Of a stretch of 64,000 nucleotides of DNA, positions 17,846 through 26,700 are shown piece by piece. The DNA is taken from NCBI RefSeq assembly GCF_013280595.1, contig NZ_JAAATY010000003.1, forward strand, positions 1-64,000. Reading direction: 5' to 3'. The stretch's first letter is position 1. Every line of letters begins with the position of its first letter. The notes under the pieces were generated by a model. That model saw nothing but the letters and a program-made list of their open reading frames with translations, did not search any database and had not been told where the DNA came from. The DNA comes from Kibdelosporangium persicum. Its GTDB lineage: Bacteria > Actinomycetota > Actinomycetes > Mycobacteriales > Pseudonocardiaceae. The position numbers were made by a program, and so were the translations under genes.

Positions 17846-18512
17846 ACCGGCCGTCCCGGCGGCGGGTGCCCTGCTCCGGGATCGCCAGCTGCTTGCCCTT
17901 GGGCAACGCCAACGGGTCCAGGATGCCGTTGGCCTCGGCGATCTGCCGCCAGCGGGTCGAGTCGCCGTAGTGCGCGGCCGCCACCCGGTCGAGGGTCTCC
18001 CCTGGCCGCAACTGGTGCACCGTGTGCAGGGTCGGCGTCGAGGACGTCGGGTTCTGCAACGGCAGCTGGTCCTCGTCCTTCCACTGCTTGAGCGTGAGGT
18101 CCGCCTTGCACCGCAACGGTTTGCCCGAGCTGGCGAAGTACGTGAACCGGATCTGGACGCGTTCGACGATGCACTTGAACGACTTCGTCTCGCCCCAGTG
18201 GAACTCCACCCACGGCGGACGGGCCTTGTTGCGGCTCGAGTCCGCACCGGCCAGCGCCGGATCGACCTTCATCAGCTTGAGCAGCTTGTCGGTGTGGGTG
18301 GTGACCGGATCGCCGCTGCGGGTCGTGTCGAACGTCAGCGACATCGACATGGTGGCCGACTGACCGGACTGGAACCGCAGCTCGGGCGCGTTCTTGCCCT
18401 TCGCCTCGCCGCCCTGCCAGCTGTTGGACTTGCTGATGGTCAGCTCGGCCGGGTTGAACATGCAGTCGATCTGGTCCTTGCCCTCGGTCAGCAGGTACGC
18501 CTTCACCGCCAT
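17838..18512 (-). CDS. eCIS LysM hub adaptor (Afp7-like)
   Basis: 224 residues. The N-terminal part (MFNPAELTISKSNSWQGG) has a tube-like fold seen in Afp7/gp53-type proteins, and the C-terminal 50 residues are a LysM domain (HTVHQLRPGETLDRVAAAHY). These proteins connect the spike to the first tube ring; the LysM may also contact peptidoglycan. ATG 18512 directly follows the stop of the DUF4157 gene. Confidence 0.9.
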   Translation of the reverse strand: MAVKAYLLTEGKDQIDCMFNPAELTISKSNSWQGGEAKGKNAPELRFQSGQSATMSMSLTFDTTRSGDPVTTHTDKLLKLMKVDPALAGADSSRNKARPPWVEFHWGETKSFKCIVERVQIRFTYFASSGKPLRCKADLTLKQWKDEDQLPLQNPTSSTPTLHTVHQLRPGETLDRVAAAHYGDSTRWRQIAEANGILDPLALPKGKQLAIPEQGTRRRDGRYA

Positions 18513-20642
18513 CTAGAACACCCCCGCGTAGCGCCCGCCGCGGCGTTCGAGCTGGCGGAGCAGTCGTTCTTCCAACGCCTCGGCGATCCGGTCGAGGTCC
18601 ACACCGGACAGTGCCTGCCGGGCTCCGGGGCCGAGCACCTGGCCGGCCGCGCCCATGGCCTGGCCTGCCAGGCCGCCGACGGCGTTCTGGGCGTCGCCGA
18701 CCGCGCCCATCGCCTGGTTGCCGAGATCCTGCACGGCACCTGTCGCCTGCGTCATCGCACCGTTGACCCACTGGTTCGCCTGACCGGCAAGGCCGTTCAC
18801 GCCGTCGGTCGCCATTCCCTGTGCCTGGCTGACCATGCCCTGCGCGGCCTGGCTCATCTGGCTGACGGCCTGGTTCGCTTCGCTGATCGCGCCCTGAGTC
18901 GCCTCACGGACCGCGTTGTCCACGACGGTTCTGGCGATCTGCGAGACCGCGCCGACAACGCCGTTCGCCCCGCCGCCGACCGGCAGGCTGTCGATCAGAC
19001 CGGCCGAGACCGACCCGGCCTCCTCGCCCATCCGGTTGGCGAAACCCGATGCCGCACTGGAGAAACGTTCGCTCATGCCGCCGGCCGCGCTGCTCAGCTC
19101 GCTCGCGCCGGAGCCGATGGCCGACGTGGCGCTGTTCGCCAGGCCACCGGCCATCCCGGTCGCCTGGTTGGTCAAGCCGCCCACGCTGGGCAGCCCGCCG
19201 CCGAACAACCGCTGCACGCGCATGGGCGCGACGGATTCGAACTGTGAGCCGACGGTTCTGGCCTGGCGCTCGTCGGAATCCATCGAGCCGGTGTGGCTGT
19301 GCAGCATGAATCGCGGGCGGGTGACCGGCGAACGGGCGTGGGTGAGTTCGTGGGCCAGCACGCCGAGCGAAGCCGGGTCCTGGCTTGGCTGCTGGGCCAG
19401 GTGCACGACTTTGCCGGTGGTCGCGCCCAGCGCGCCCACTTCAGCGAGGGCTCGCCGCGTCGCGGGGCCAGTCGTGTAGGAGGCGCCGTCCGCGCTGCCC
19501 GTCAACTGCGCCACGAGGGGCCGCATGCTGGTCGGGAACGGCTTCGGCGATTCGAGCGGGACGGACGCGATGGCGGCACGCCAGCGCTGTTCCGGTGAAG
19601 CGGGCCGCTCGGCGACTTCGGCGGCGGCCAGGGATCGCGGTGCGGCCGTCGGCATGGACATCGGCGCGTGGGCGAAAGGCGGCTGGCCAAGGGCATCGGA
19701 TGCCTGAGCGGTCGCCAATGGCCTGCCAGGCAATGACATCGGCCCGGGCTGAGGCGACGCGGCGCGGCCTGCCACGGAACGAGCCGCGAACAGCGGCTGC
19801 ATCACTGACGGCTGTGCGGTTGGTGACGGCACCTTGGCCGGTTGAGCAGCGGACTGGCCAGGGATGGCCGGAGTCGACTGAGCGGCGACCGCGAGGCTCT
19901 GCGCCGCGGACAGCGGCCCGACCGACAGCGAGCCAACGGGCAGTGAGATCGGGGAAGGTGAGACCGGAGACATCGGACCGGGCGCCACTGTGCCTGCCGA
20001 CCAGAGGCCCGACGACAAAGGACTCGCAGGCGATCCGGCCGCCGATGCCGGACCCGCCGCCGTCTGCGCCGGCAGCTTCTGGGCCGACAACTTCTGGACC
20101 GATATCTTCTGGGCCGCCAGCGTGTGGGCCGCGGCCGTGATCGCGCCGGGCGAGTTCGCCACCGGACCGGAAACCGGTGCGCCAGCGGCTTTGCGGACAC
20201 CGCCACCGGAACCGGCCACGGTGGCCGGACGGACCAGGGGCCGCGCGGGCGGGACCACAATGGACGCCGCTTCCCGCTGGACCACGGCGGCCAGGCTCCC
20301 GGCCACACCCGGGGACGGAGCCATCACCAGGTGTTCGGTCGACCCGCCGATCACCTTGCCCTTGGCGTTGCCCGTCAACGGAACCCGCCGTGTCAACAAA
20401 GGACGCTCAGGCGGGTACGCCGGCTCGGCGGGCGCCTCACGGGCCGGGAAGCTGCCGGAACGGAATCCCGGCAGCAAACCGCCGACCAGCCGCTGGACGG
20501 CCATCCGCCACCACGGCGGACGCACGGCCAGCGACTTGACCGGCACCACGTCAGGAGCCTGCGGGGCCGCCGCCTGCCTGCGGCGGAACGGGATCAGGCC
20601 ACGCAGGCGGCCGCCGATGCTACTTCGCCGGTTTGAAGCCAC
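18513..20642 (-). CDS. eCIS-core DUF4157 (HEXXH) protein with disordered leader and helical Gly-zipper tail
   Basis: 709 residues in three parts. Residues 1-360 are Pro/Ala/Ser-rich and probably disordered. Residues about 370-440 form the DUF4157 eCIS-core domain with HELTH at 431-435, a potential zinc-metallopeptidase motif. Residues 455-680 are an unbroken low-complexity amphipathic helical region rich in Gly, Ala, Gln and Asn (units like GNQAMGAVGDAQNAVGG). The C-terminus is a charged short helix (DRIAEALEERLLRQLERR). DUF4157 marks proteins loaded or processed by eCIS particles. It lies between the second tube and LysM genes, where Afp has no equivalent. It could be cargo, a tube-filling or tape-like protein, or a protease. 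GTG 20642 overlaps the upstream gene by 23 bases; the start is uncertain. Confidence 0.85.
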   Translation of the reverse strand: MASNRRSSIGGRLRGLIPFRRRQAAAPQAPDVVPVKSLAVRPPWWRMAVQRLVGGLLPGFRSGSFPAREAPAEPAYPPERPLLTRRVPLTGNAKGKVIGGSTEHLVMAPSPGVAGSLAAVVQREAASIVVPPARPLVRPATVAGSGGGVRKAAGAPVSGPVANSPGAITAAAHTLAAQKISVQKLSAQKLPAQTAAGPASAAGSPASPLSSGLWSAGTVAPGPMSPVSPSPISLPVGSLSVGPLSAAQSLAVAAQSTPAIPGQSAAQPAKVPSPTAQPSVMQPLFAARSVAGRAASPQPGPMSLPGRPLATAQASDALGQPPFAHAPMSMPTAAPRSLAAAEVAERPASPEQRWRAAIASVPLESPKPFPTSMRPLVAQLTGSADGASYTTGPATRRALAEVGALGATTGKVVHLAQQPSQDPASLGVLAHELTHARSPVTRPRFMLHSHTGSMDSDERQARTVGSQFESVAPMRVQRLFGGGLPSVGGLTNQATGMAGGLANSATSAIGSGASELSSAAGGMSERFSSAASGFANRMGEEAGSVSAGLIDSLPVGGGANGVVGAVSQIARTVVDNAVREATQGAISEANQAVSQMSQAAQGMVSQAQGMATDGVNGLAGQANQWVNGAMTQATGAVQDLGNQAMGAVGDAQNAVGGLAGQAMGAAGQVLGPGARQALSGVDLDRIAEALEERLLRQLERRGGRYAGVF

Positions 20643-21084
20643 AGTGGCACACCTCCAGCTCCTCGGTGGCCAGATCCTTCGACGTGGCGGCCAGCTTGGG
20701 GCCGCTCCACTTGACCGGGAAGGCCTCGGTGAAGTCCCACCGGCGGACCACCTTGCCGGTCGAGTCCTTCAGCTGCACCGAACCGTGCCTGCGTTCGATC
20801 TTGTTGCCCGCCGACTCCAGGCCGTCACCCGAGCACTTGGCGAACCACTCGAACAGCGTGTCGGTGTCGGTGATCCCGCGCTTGAGCACGAGATTGGGCC
20901 ACTTCATCTGCTTGGGCAGTTTGTGCGTGAACTGGTTCTGCCCGCCCTCGACGACTTCCTCGGTGTCGATCTGCACCGACAACCCGGAAACCTCGAGGAA
21001 CGTGCCGATCGTCAGACCGTCCACCGTGAACACGAACTGGCCGGAGAACGGCGGGTCCATGGTCCGTGCCTGATTACTCGCCAT
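20620..21084 (-). CDS. eCIS inner tube protein 2 (gp19-like, Afp5-like)
   Basis: 154 residues of the T4 gp19-like tube family. It opens with SGQFVFTVDGLTIGTFLEVS, contains a typical TDTLFEWFAKC segment and ends in the strand ELEVCHCGFKPAK. It differs from tube 1 at 21600-22031 and probably forms the special ring(s) near the hub. ATG 21084 overlaps the preceding small gene by 11 bases. Confidence 0.92.
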   Translation of the reverse strand: MASNQARTMDPPFSGQFVFTVDGLTIGTFLEVSGLSVQIDTEEVVEGGQNQFTHKLPKQMKWPNLVLKRGITDTDTLFEWFAKCSGDGLESAGNKIERRHGSVQLKDSTGKVVRRWDFTEAFPVKWSGPKLAATSKDLATEELEVCHCGFKPAK

Positions 21085-21250
21085 CGCCGCCGATCCCCTG
21101 CCAGAAACGTTCGTTCAAGGTGCTGACTTCCTCCAGCAACGTGATGCGGTCGCCGTGTTCCAGATCGAGTAGCTGGTCCAACCCCCAGTGCAAGTGGTAG
21201 GCCAGATACGTGATCTCCCGCCACAACGTGGCGGCGGCGTAACGGGTCAG
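21074..21250 (-). CDS. Small DUF6760-family eCIS protein with probable CTG start
   Basis: 58 residues, below common gene-calling cut-offs. It reads LTRYAAATLWREITYLAY, then HLHWGLDQLLDLEHGDR, the conserved core of the short DUF6760 proteins that sit before the second tube gene in eCIS operons. No ATG, GTG or TTG lies at the expected position. Aligning with the usual start (M/V-T-x-Y) puts initiation at CTG 21250, which overlaps the upstream stop as CTGA, the same geometry as the ATGA overlaps elsewhere in this operon. An alternative is TTG at residue 9 (position 21226), which would lose conserved residues. Its role is unknown, probably assembly. Confidence 0.8.
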   Translation of the reverse strand: MTRYAAATLWREITYLAYHLHWGLDQLLDLEHGDRITLLEEVSTLNERFWQGIGGDGE

Positions 21251-21603
21251 CCCACTGCCGCCGCCTCCTCGGGGAAAGGGCTGCCCGGCTCCATGTTCTC
21301 CAGGATCGACGGATCCCCGAAGTTGATCACGCGGTAGAAGTCCTGGAGGTAGCGGTAGTCGCTGGCGAACAACCGCTCGATGGTCCTGGTGGTCACCCGG
21401 CCGGACGTGCCGAGCTCGGTGACCACCCTGGCCAGCACGATCACCGTCGCGTACGCCTCGTTGTCCTTGACGCGGTTGTCACGCAGAGGCTCGATCTCGT
21501 CGCGGGCCGTCGCCAGGCGCATCACGCCTTCGCGATGGATGACGCCCTCGTCGTCCACGTAGCCCTTGGGCAACGTGAAGGGGTACTCGGTGTTCAAACT
21601 CAT
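21247..21603 (-). CDS. eCIS tail assembly chaperone-like protein
   Basis: 118 residues. The sequence FTLPKGYVDDEGVIHREG, followed by VMRLATARDEIEPL, is the standard N-terminus of the small tail assembly proteins found between the two tube genes in actinobacterial eCIS operons. It probably helps tube or hub assembly and may not be part of the particle. ATG 21603 overlaps the tube 1 stop (ATGA). Confidence 0.85.
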   Translation of the reverse strand: MSLNTEYPFTLPKGYVDDEGVIHREGVMRLATARDEIEPLRDNRVKDNEAYATVIVLARVVTELGTSGRVTTRTIERLFASDYRYLQDFYRVINFGDPSILENMEPGSPFPEEAAAVG

Positions 21604-22031
21604 ACCCGCTCAAGACCTTCGTGCGTGATGGTGACCTTCTCGGTGCTCACCGAGTTGGCGTCGGCGGACAGCTCCGAGCCCTCCCACTTGGAGATCCACG
21701 CGTTGGTGAAGTTCCACCGCGCGACCTCCTCCATCTTGGAGTTCTTGGCCACGATGGAGCCGTTGCGGCGAGCCTTGGTGATGTCGCCGTTGATGATCTC
21801 CTTGCGCCACTCCCAGAGGCCGGTGTCGTTGTCGACCCGGCGTTCGAGGGTGATGTCCGACCACTTGAGGGCACCGATGGTCTTGATGATCATCATCCGG
21901 CCCTCCTTGTTGAGCTCCTTGTGCTCGATGACCTCGGACTCGTTGACGACGCCGCTGCACTTCATGAACGTGCCGAGTTCGATGCCGTCCGCCTCGATCA
22001 CGAAGATGTTCGTGGCTGTCACGTCTGACAT
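21600..22031 (-). CDS. eCIS inner tube protein 1 (gp19-like, Afp1-like)
   Basis: 143 residues: gp19-like tube fold with FVIEADGIELGTFMKCSGV, the DNDTGLWEWRKEII loop and RWNFTNAWISKWEGSEL near the C-terminus. It is the probable major tube subunit because it is encoded right after the sheath. A GGGAG ribosome site precedes ATG 22031. The gap to the sheath stop is 32 bases. Confidence 0.93.
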   Translation of the reverse strand: MSDVTATNIFVIEADGIELGTFMKCSGVVNESEVIEHKELNKEGRMMIIKTIGALKWSDITLERRVDNDTGLWEWRKEIINGDITKARRNGSIVAKNSKMEEVARWNFTNAWISKWEGSELSADANSVSTEKVTITHEGLERV

Positions 22032-22063
22032 AGCGTCTGCTCCCTATTCCCTCGTCGCCCTGC

Positions 22064-23653
22064 TCAGTCCGAAGTCTCCGCGCCGCCCTGCCACTGGCTG
22101 AGGCGGAAGATCACGAACTCGGCCGGCTTGACCGGCGCGAGCCCGACGTCGACGATCAGCTTTCCTTCGTCCACAGAGGACGCCGGGTTGTTGCTCTCGT
22201 CGCACAGGACGTAGAAGGCCTGCTCAGGCGTGCTGCCGACAAGAGCGCCCTGCATCCACAGGTTGCGCAGGAACGCGTTGATGGTGCGCTTCACCCTGGC
22301 CCACAGGTCGGCGTCGTTCGGCTCGAACACGACCCACTGGGTGCCCTGGCGGATGGTCTCCTCGATGAAGTTGAACAGCCGCCGGACGTTGATGTAGCGC
22401 CAGCTCTGGTCGGTCGCCGCGAGCGTGCGGGCGCCCCAGACACGGATGCCGTTGGCACCGAAGGACCGGATGCAGTTGACCTGCTGCGGATTGAGCAGGT
22501 CCTGCTCGCCGGTGGTCACGTCGGACTCGAGCCGCGCGATGCCGCGGACGACCTCGTTCGCGGGCGCCTTCCACACGCCGCGGCCTGCGTCGGTCCGCGC
22601 CCACACACCGGCGACGTGGCCGGACGGCGGCACAGTCAGGAACTTCTCGCCATTGGTCGCACCGGGACGCGCCAACGGGTTCTGCACGACGAGATGCGGG
22701 TAGTACGCGGCACCGAAGGCACTGTCCTTGCCGAGCGCGGCACGCCACTCCAGCGCCTGCTGGGCGTTGAGCCCGGGCGGGGAGTCGAGGATCGCCATCT
22801 TGGTGTGGCTGCGCTCGCACCAGTCGACCAGTTTGCCCTGCGCGGCAAGGTATCTCTCGGTGTCGAAGGTGCCGTCCTCGCGGGTGGCCACGGTGATCAG
22901 GTCCGGGATCGCCACCATGGTGACGTCCTCGGCGATGGCGAGTCCCTCGTAGCCGGTACGGGTGACCTCGGAGCCCTCGAACTCGGTCGCGGAGACGGAG
23001 TTCGTCGCCGGTGCGGTGGCCTGGATGGCGTACCGGCCCGGCGCGGGCGCACGCTCGGCGACCGACAGGCCCTGGGCGCTCTTGACCTCGACGCGGATCA
23101 GCTTGGAGCGCTCGTTGATCGTCTTCTCGACGCTCTTCGGGCCGCGTCCGAGGTGGACGTTCGGGAACTCCTCGCGGACCTGGCCGTTGTCCATGACCTT
23201 GAGCGTGAACTCCTGGCTGGCCTCCCCCTCGGCGGCCGGAACAGGTTCCACGACGACGTCATACGTGGCGGACGGGTCGATGGCCTCGACATTGAGCGTC
23301 TCGATCTCCTGGCGGCCGGACGCGGGCAGCGCGCGCTGCGCCTTGCCCTGCCCGTTGCCGCTCGGAATCCGCACGATGTAGGCGATGCCGCCGCCGTTCT
23401 CGAAGAAACCCTTGACCGAGTGCGGCAACAGGATGCCCGGCGCGAAGCCGCCGTAGATGCGTTCGTACTGCGGCCAGCTGGTGACCAGCTGCGGCTTGAC
23501 GCCGTCCGGGTCGGTCGGGTCGCCCGCGTCGGCGTTGTAGGTCGCGGTGAAACCCACGAACGCCGCGACGGCCGTGCCCACACCTTGCAGCGGCATCGAA
23601 CCGCTGGGTCGCTCCTCGATGTAGACGCCTGGGGCGCCGTAAGTCGCCGCCAT
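22064..23653 (-). CDS. eCIS contractile sheath protein (Afp2-4-like)
   Basis: 529 residues. The N-terminus (YGAPGVYIEERPSGS) and C-terminus (GLAPVKPAEFVIFRLSQWQG) are the donor-strand arms typical of contractile sheaths. The core contains LVDWCERSHTKMAILDSPPG and the GVWKAPANE and VWGARTLA motifs of phage tail sheath domains. A single sheath gene is present where Afp has three. An AAGGAG ribosome site precedes ATG 23653. It is the first structural gene of the minus-strand eCIS operon. Confidence 0.96.
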   Translation of the reverse strand: MAATYGAPGVYIEERPSGSMPLQGVGTAVAAFVGFTATYNADAGDPTDPDGVKPQLVTSWPQYERIYGGFAPGILLPHSVKGFFENGGGIAYIVRIPSGNGQGKAQRALPASGRQEIETLNVEAIDPSATYDVVVEPVPAAEGEASQEFTLKVMDNGQVREEFPNVHLGRGPKSVEKTINERSKLIRVEVKSAQGLSVAERAPAPGRYAIQATAPATNSVSATEFEGSEVTRTGYEGLAIAEDVTMVAIPDLITVATREDGTFDTERYLAAQGKLVDWCERSHTKMAILDSPPGLNAQQALEWRAALGKDSAFGAAYYPHLVVQNPLARPGATNGEKFLTVPPSGHVAGVWARTDAGRGVWKAPANEVVRGIARLESDVTTGEQDLLNPQQVNCIRSFGANGIRVWGARTLAATDQSWRYINVRRLFNFIEETIRQGTQWVVFEPNDADLWARVKRTINAFLRNLWMQGALVGSTPEQAFYVLCDESNNPASSVDEGKLIVDVGLAPVKPAEFVIFRLSQWQGGAETSD

Positions 23654-23718
23654 GAAGTGCTCCTTCTGCCTCGGCTTGGCTCGGCCTTTAGGTTCTCGCG
23701 CGCGCTACAGATCAACAC

Positions 23719-23732
23719 CGCCCTTTCGGGCG
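23719..23732 (-). terminator. Short GNRA-loop hairpin between NACHT gene and sheath gene
   Basis: On the minus strand CGCCC-GAAA-GGGCG makes a 5-bp stem with a GAAA tetraloop, 43 bases after the NACHT-like stop codon and 66 bases before the sheath start. It lacks a U-tract. It may attenuate read-through into the eCIS operon or stabilise an RNA end. Confidence 0.4.
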
Positions 23733-23775
23733 ACTATCGGTGCGGACCTGCGGGTTGCACGGGCGAACGCCGGAC

Positions 23776-26700
23776 TCAACCGGCTCGGAGCACGGTGTCC
23801 AGTTCGGTCAGGATCACCGAAGTCGCTTCCGGTACCGTCCGGATCAGCGGGCGCACGGAAAGGTGCCACTCACCAAGCCTGAGCGCCTCGGCCACGGTTC
23901 TCGTCGTGCGCTCGGCAAGATCGCCGGGTAGGTCGCCCATCGTGTCGGCGATCGCCACCAACGCCTTCGCCCGTCCGGCGGGGTCGGCGATCGAACGGGC
24001 CACGTCCTCGGCACGGTCGATCATGGCGACGGCCCAGTCGTCGCAGCCTGTCGCGATGGCCGCGTTGGCGACCGCCACCAACGCATCGGCCTGCCTGGCG
24101 CTGTCACCGAGGGAACCGGCGAGTTCCGCGGCGCGTTCCAGTTGACCGGCTGCCACGGCGTATTCGGCAACGGCCAGCACCGCATCGGCTTGTCGTTCTT
24201 CGGCATCGCTGATGGACCGGGCGACCAGCACGGCGTGGTCGAAGTGGCCCGCCTGCGCGGCGGCCCTGGCGACGGCTGTCAGCGCACCCCCGTGCGAAGC
24301 CTCCGGTCCGCCGAAATCGATGATCCTTTCGGCTCGATCCCATTCGCCCGTCACCGCGACAGCCCGGGCGACCTCATCCAGCGCCAGAAGGCGCGTGAAC
24401 GCCTCCGTCGTCGAGCGAGCCGCTTTCTCGGCACGGTCGAAGAGGGCGAGCACCCGGTCCCGGCAACCGGCCTGGGCGGCTGCTTCCGCGACCGCCACCA
24501 GCGCGTACACCTGACTGAGAACATCAGGGACAGAGCGAGCCGTCACTTCGGCTCGGTCGATGACGGCGGCGGCACGATCCATGTCACGTGCTTCGATGGC
24601 CATCTTGGCGACCGCGGCGAGCGCATTCGCCTTTCGATCAGAGTCTGGTATCGACTCGCTGGCTTTCCCGGCGTGGCCGGTGAGGGCGATGGCCCGCCGC
24701 ACCTCGCCCGCTTCAACGGCTGCTCTGGCGACCGCCACCAGTGCCCACGCCTGGGTGTTGACGTCGGTGACGCGCCGGACGACACGCTCGGCATCGTCGA
24801 TGTGGCCGAACTGTGCGGCCGCCGCGCCGACCTCCATCAGCGCATGGTCCTGCCGGCGCTGGTCCGCGATGGAACGGGCGATGCGCTCCGCACGGTCGAT
24901 ATGACCGATTCTCGCCGCGACCTTGGCCACTGCCGTCAATGCTTGCTGTCGCGTGTACTCGTCTGTGATGGAGTGAGCAACCGTTGCCGCGCGGTCGACG
25001 ATGGAGGCGGCGCGATCCGCGTCGCCTGCTTCGATGGCAGCGTCGGCAACCGCTACGAGCGCACGCACCCTTCGCTCGAAGTCTACTGTGGATCGAGCTG
25101 TTTTCTCGCTGTCCTCGATGAAGGTCACGGCACGGTCCACGTCACCCGCTGCGATCGCCGCCTCGGCGATCGTCACCAGCGCTGCCGCCTGCGCGGAGGC
25201 GTCGGTGATGGAGCGAGCGACCTGTTCGGCGTGGTCGAACTGGCCAGCTTTGGCAGCGGCTCTGAAAACGTAGGACAGTGCTGCCTGTCGCATGGACACG
25301 TCCTGGATGGAACGCGCGAGCGTCTCGGCGCGCTCACTCTCGCCCGCCGAGGCCAACTCACCGGCGATCAGAGCGAGCACATTCTGGCGCTCATGGTAGG
25401 TCGTGATGGTGTGAGCCAGTCGTTCGGCGCGGTCGACCTGTCCGGCCTTGGCGAGGGCGGCGCAGAGCATCACCAGCGCCCATGCCCGCTCGTCCGGGTC
25501 GGTGATGGAGTGGGTCAGCTTCTCGGCGTGATCGTAGTGCCCGGTTGCCGCGGCCACTTCGGCGATCGTCCGCACCGCGGATGACCGGTACTCGCCGGGA
25601 ACAGAATGGGCCAGCTTCTCAGCGCGATCGAAGTGACCGGCCTTTGCCGCGACAACGACGATCGCCGCCCATGCACTCTCCGGCTCCTGCCAAGGACGGA
25701 GCAGGTTCGCGGCGTGCTCGGCATCCTCGATGGCTCTGTCCGCTCTGTCCATCCGGCCGGCGCTGATGGCCGCCCCAGCGATCTCCACCAGTGCCGATAT
25801 CCGCTGCCGGTGGTCGGTGCAGGAACCAGCCACCTGCTCGGCCCGGTCGATGAGGCTGCTTGCCCGGTCCGGGTGACCAGCGCCGGCGGCCACCACGGCG
25901 ATCCCTGCCAACGCGGACACCCGGTGGAATCCGTCGAGGATCGAACGGGCTGTTGTCTCGGCACGGTCGAACTGACCGGTTTCCGCGATGGCGCGGGCCA
26001 CCTTCGCCAGGGCAGGCCCTCTCCGGTCAAGGTCGCTGACGGCACGAGCCAGTTGCTCCGCACGGTCGAACTGACCTGCCGCGACAGCGGCTTCGGCGAC
26101 CATCACCATCGCGGTGGCCCGCTTGCTTCGGTCGGCGATGGAATGTGCTGTCTCCTCGGCACGGCCGACGATCGTGACTGTTTGCCCGGCGTCGTCCACT
26201 GCTTCGGCGATCCGTGCCAGCGCCTGGACGCGGTTCACCGGATCGGTGATCGACTCGGCGATCGATCTCGCCCGGTTGATCCGGCCCGCCCGCACCCACA
26301 CCGCGGGCAGTTCGACGGGGATATGACGATTGCGGTCGGCGAGATGATCACGATGGACGGCCAGCCGCACCATCGCGGTCAGGTCAGGCCGCTTCTGGGC
26401 CGCGATCACCGCCTGCGCGGCGGTGATCTCCGCCAACGCGGCGCCATCGCCGCCGGACAGGTCAAGCAACCGGTCCTGCCGGGCCGGGTCCGTGGCGCAA
26501 GCGACCATTCGCTGTACCTCACCGGTCGCCATGAGCATCCGGAAGTACCCTCGCAGCAGGTATTCCGGAGTGCCGGGCGGCCATTGCCGCTGCTGGTGGC
26601 GCTGGAACCAGTCGTGCAGCCGCTCGCGGTACCCGGCCAACCGGCTCGGGCCGAGCATGTCCAGTGCGGCCAGTTGGAGTTCCTCGTGGCCGAGGAGGTA

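Noticed and set aside
16157-19247. Plus-strand open frames of 620-644 codons opposite the VgrG-like, LysM and DUF4157 genes
   Set aside because: Antisense artefacts of GC-rich coding sequence; the minus-strand genes have recognised eCIS domains and overlapping starts and stops.
12701-23653. Locus as a prophage or tailocin from a P2-like phage
   Set aside because: No capsid, terminase, portal, integrase, lysis or holin genes, and DUF4157, DUF6760 and LysM adaptor markers point to an eCIS.
23776-26280. Repeating segments of about 100 bases in the NACHT-like gene as tandem DNA repeats or CRISPR
   Set aside because: They are degenerate at DNA level and in frame; they encode helical protein repeats.
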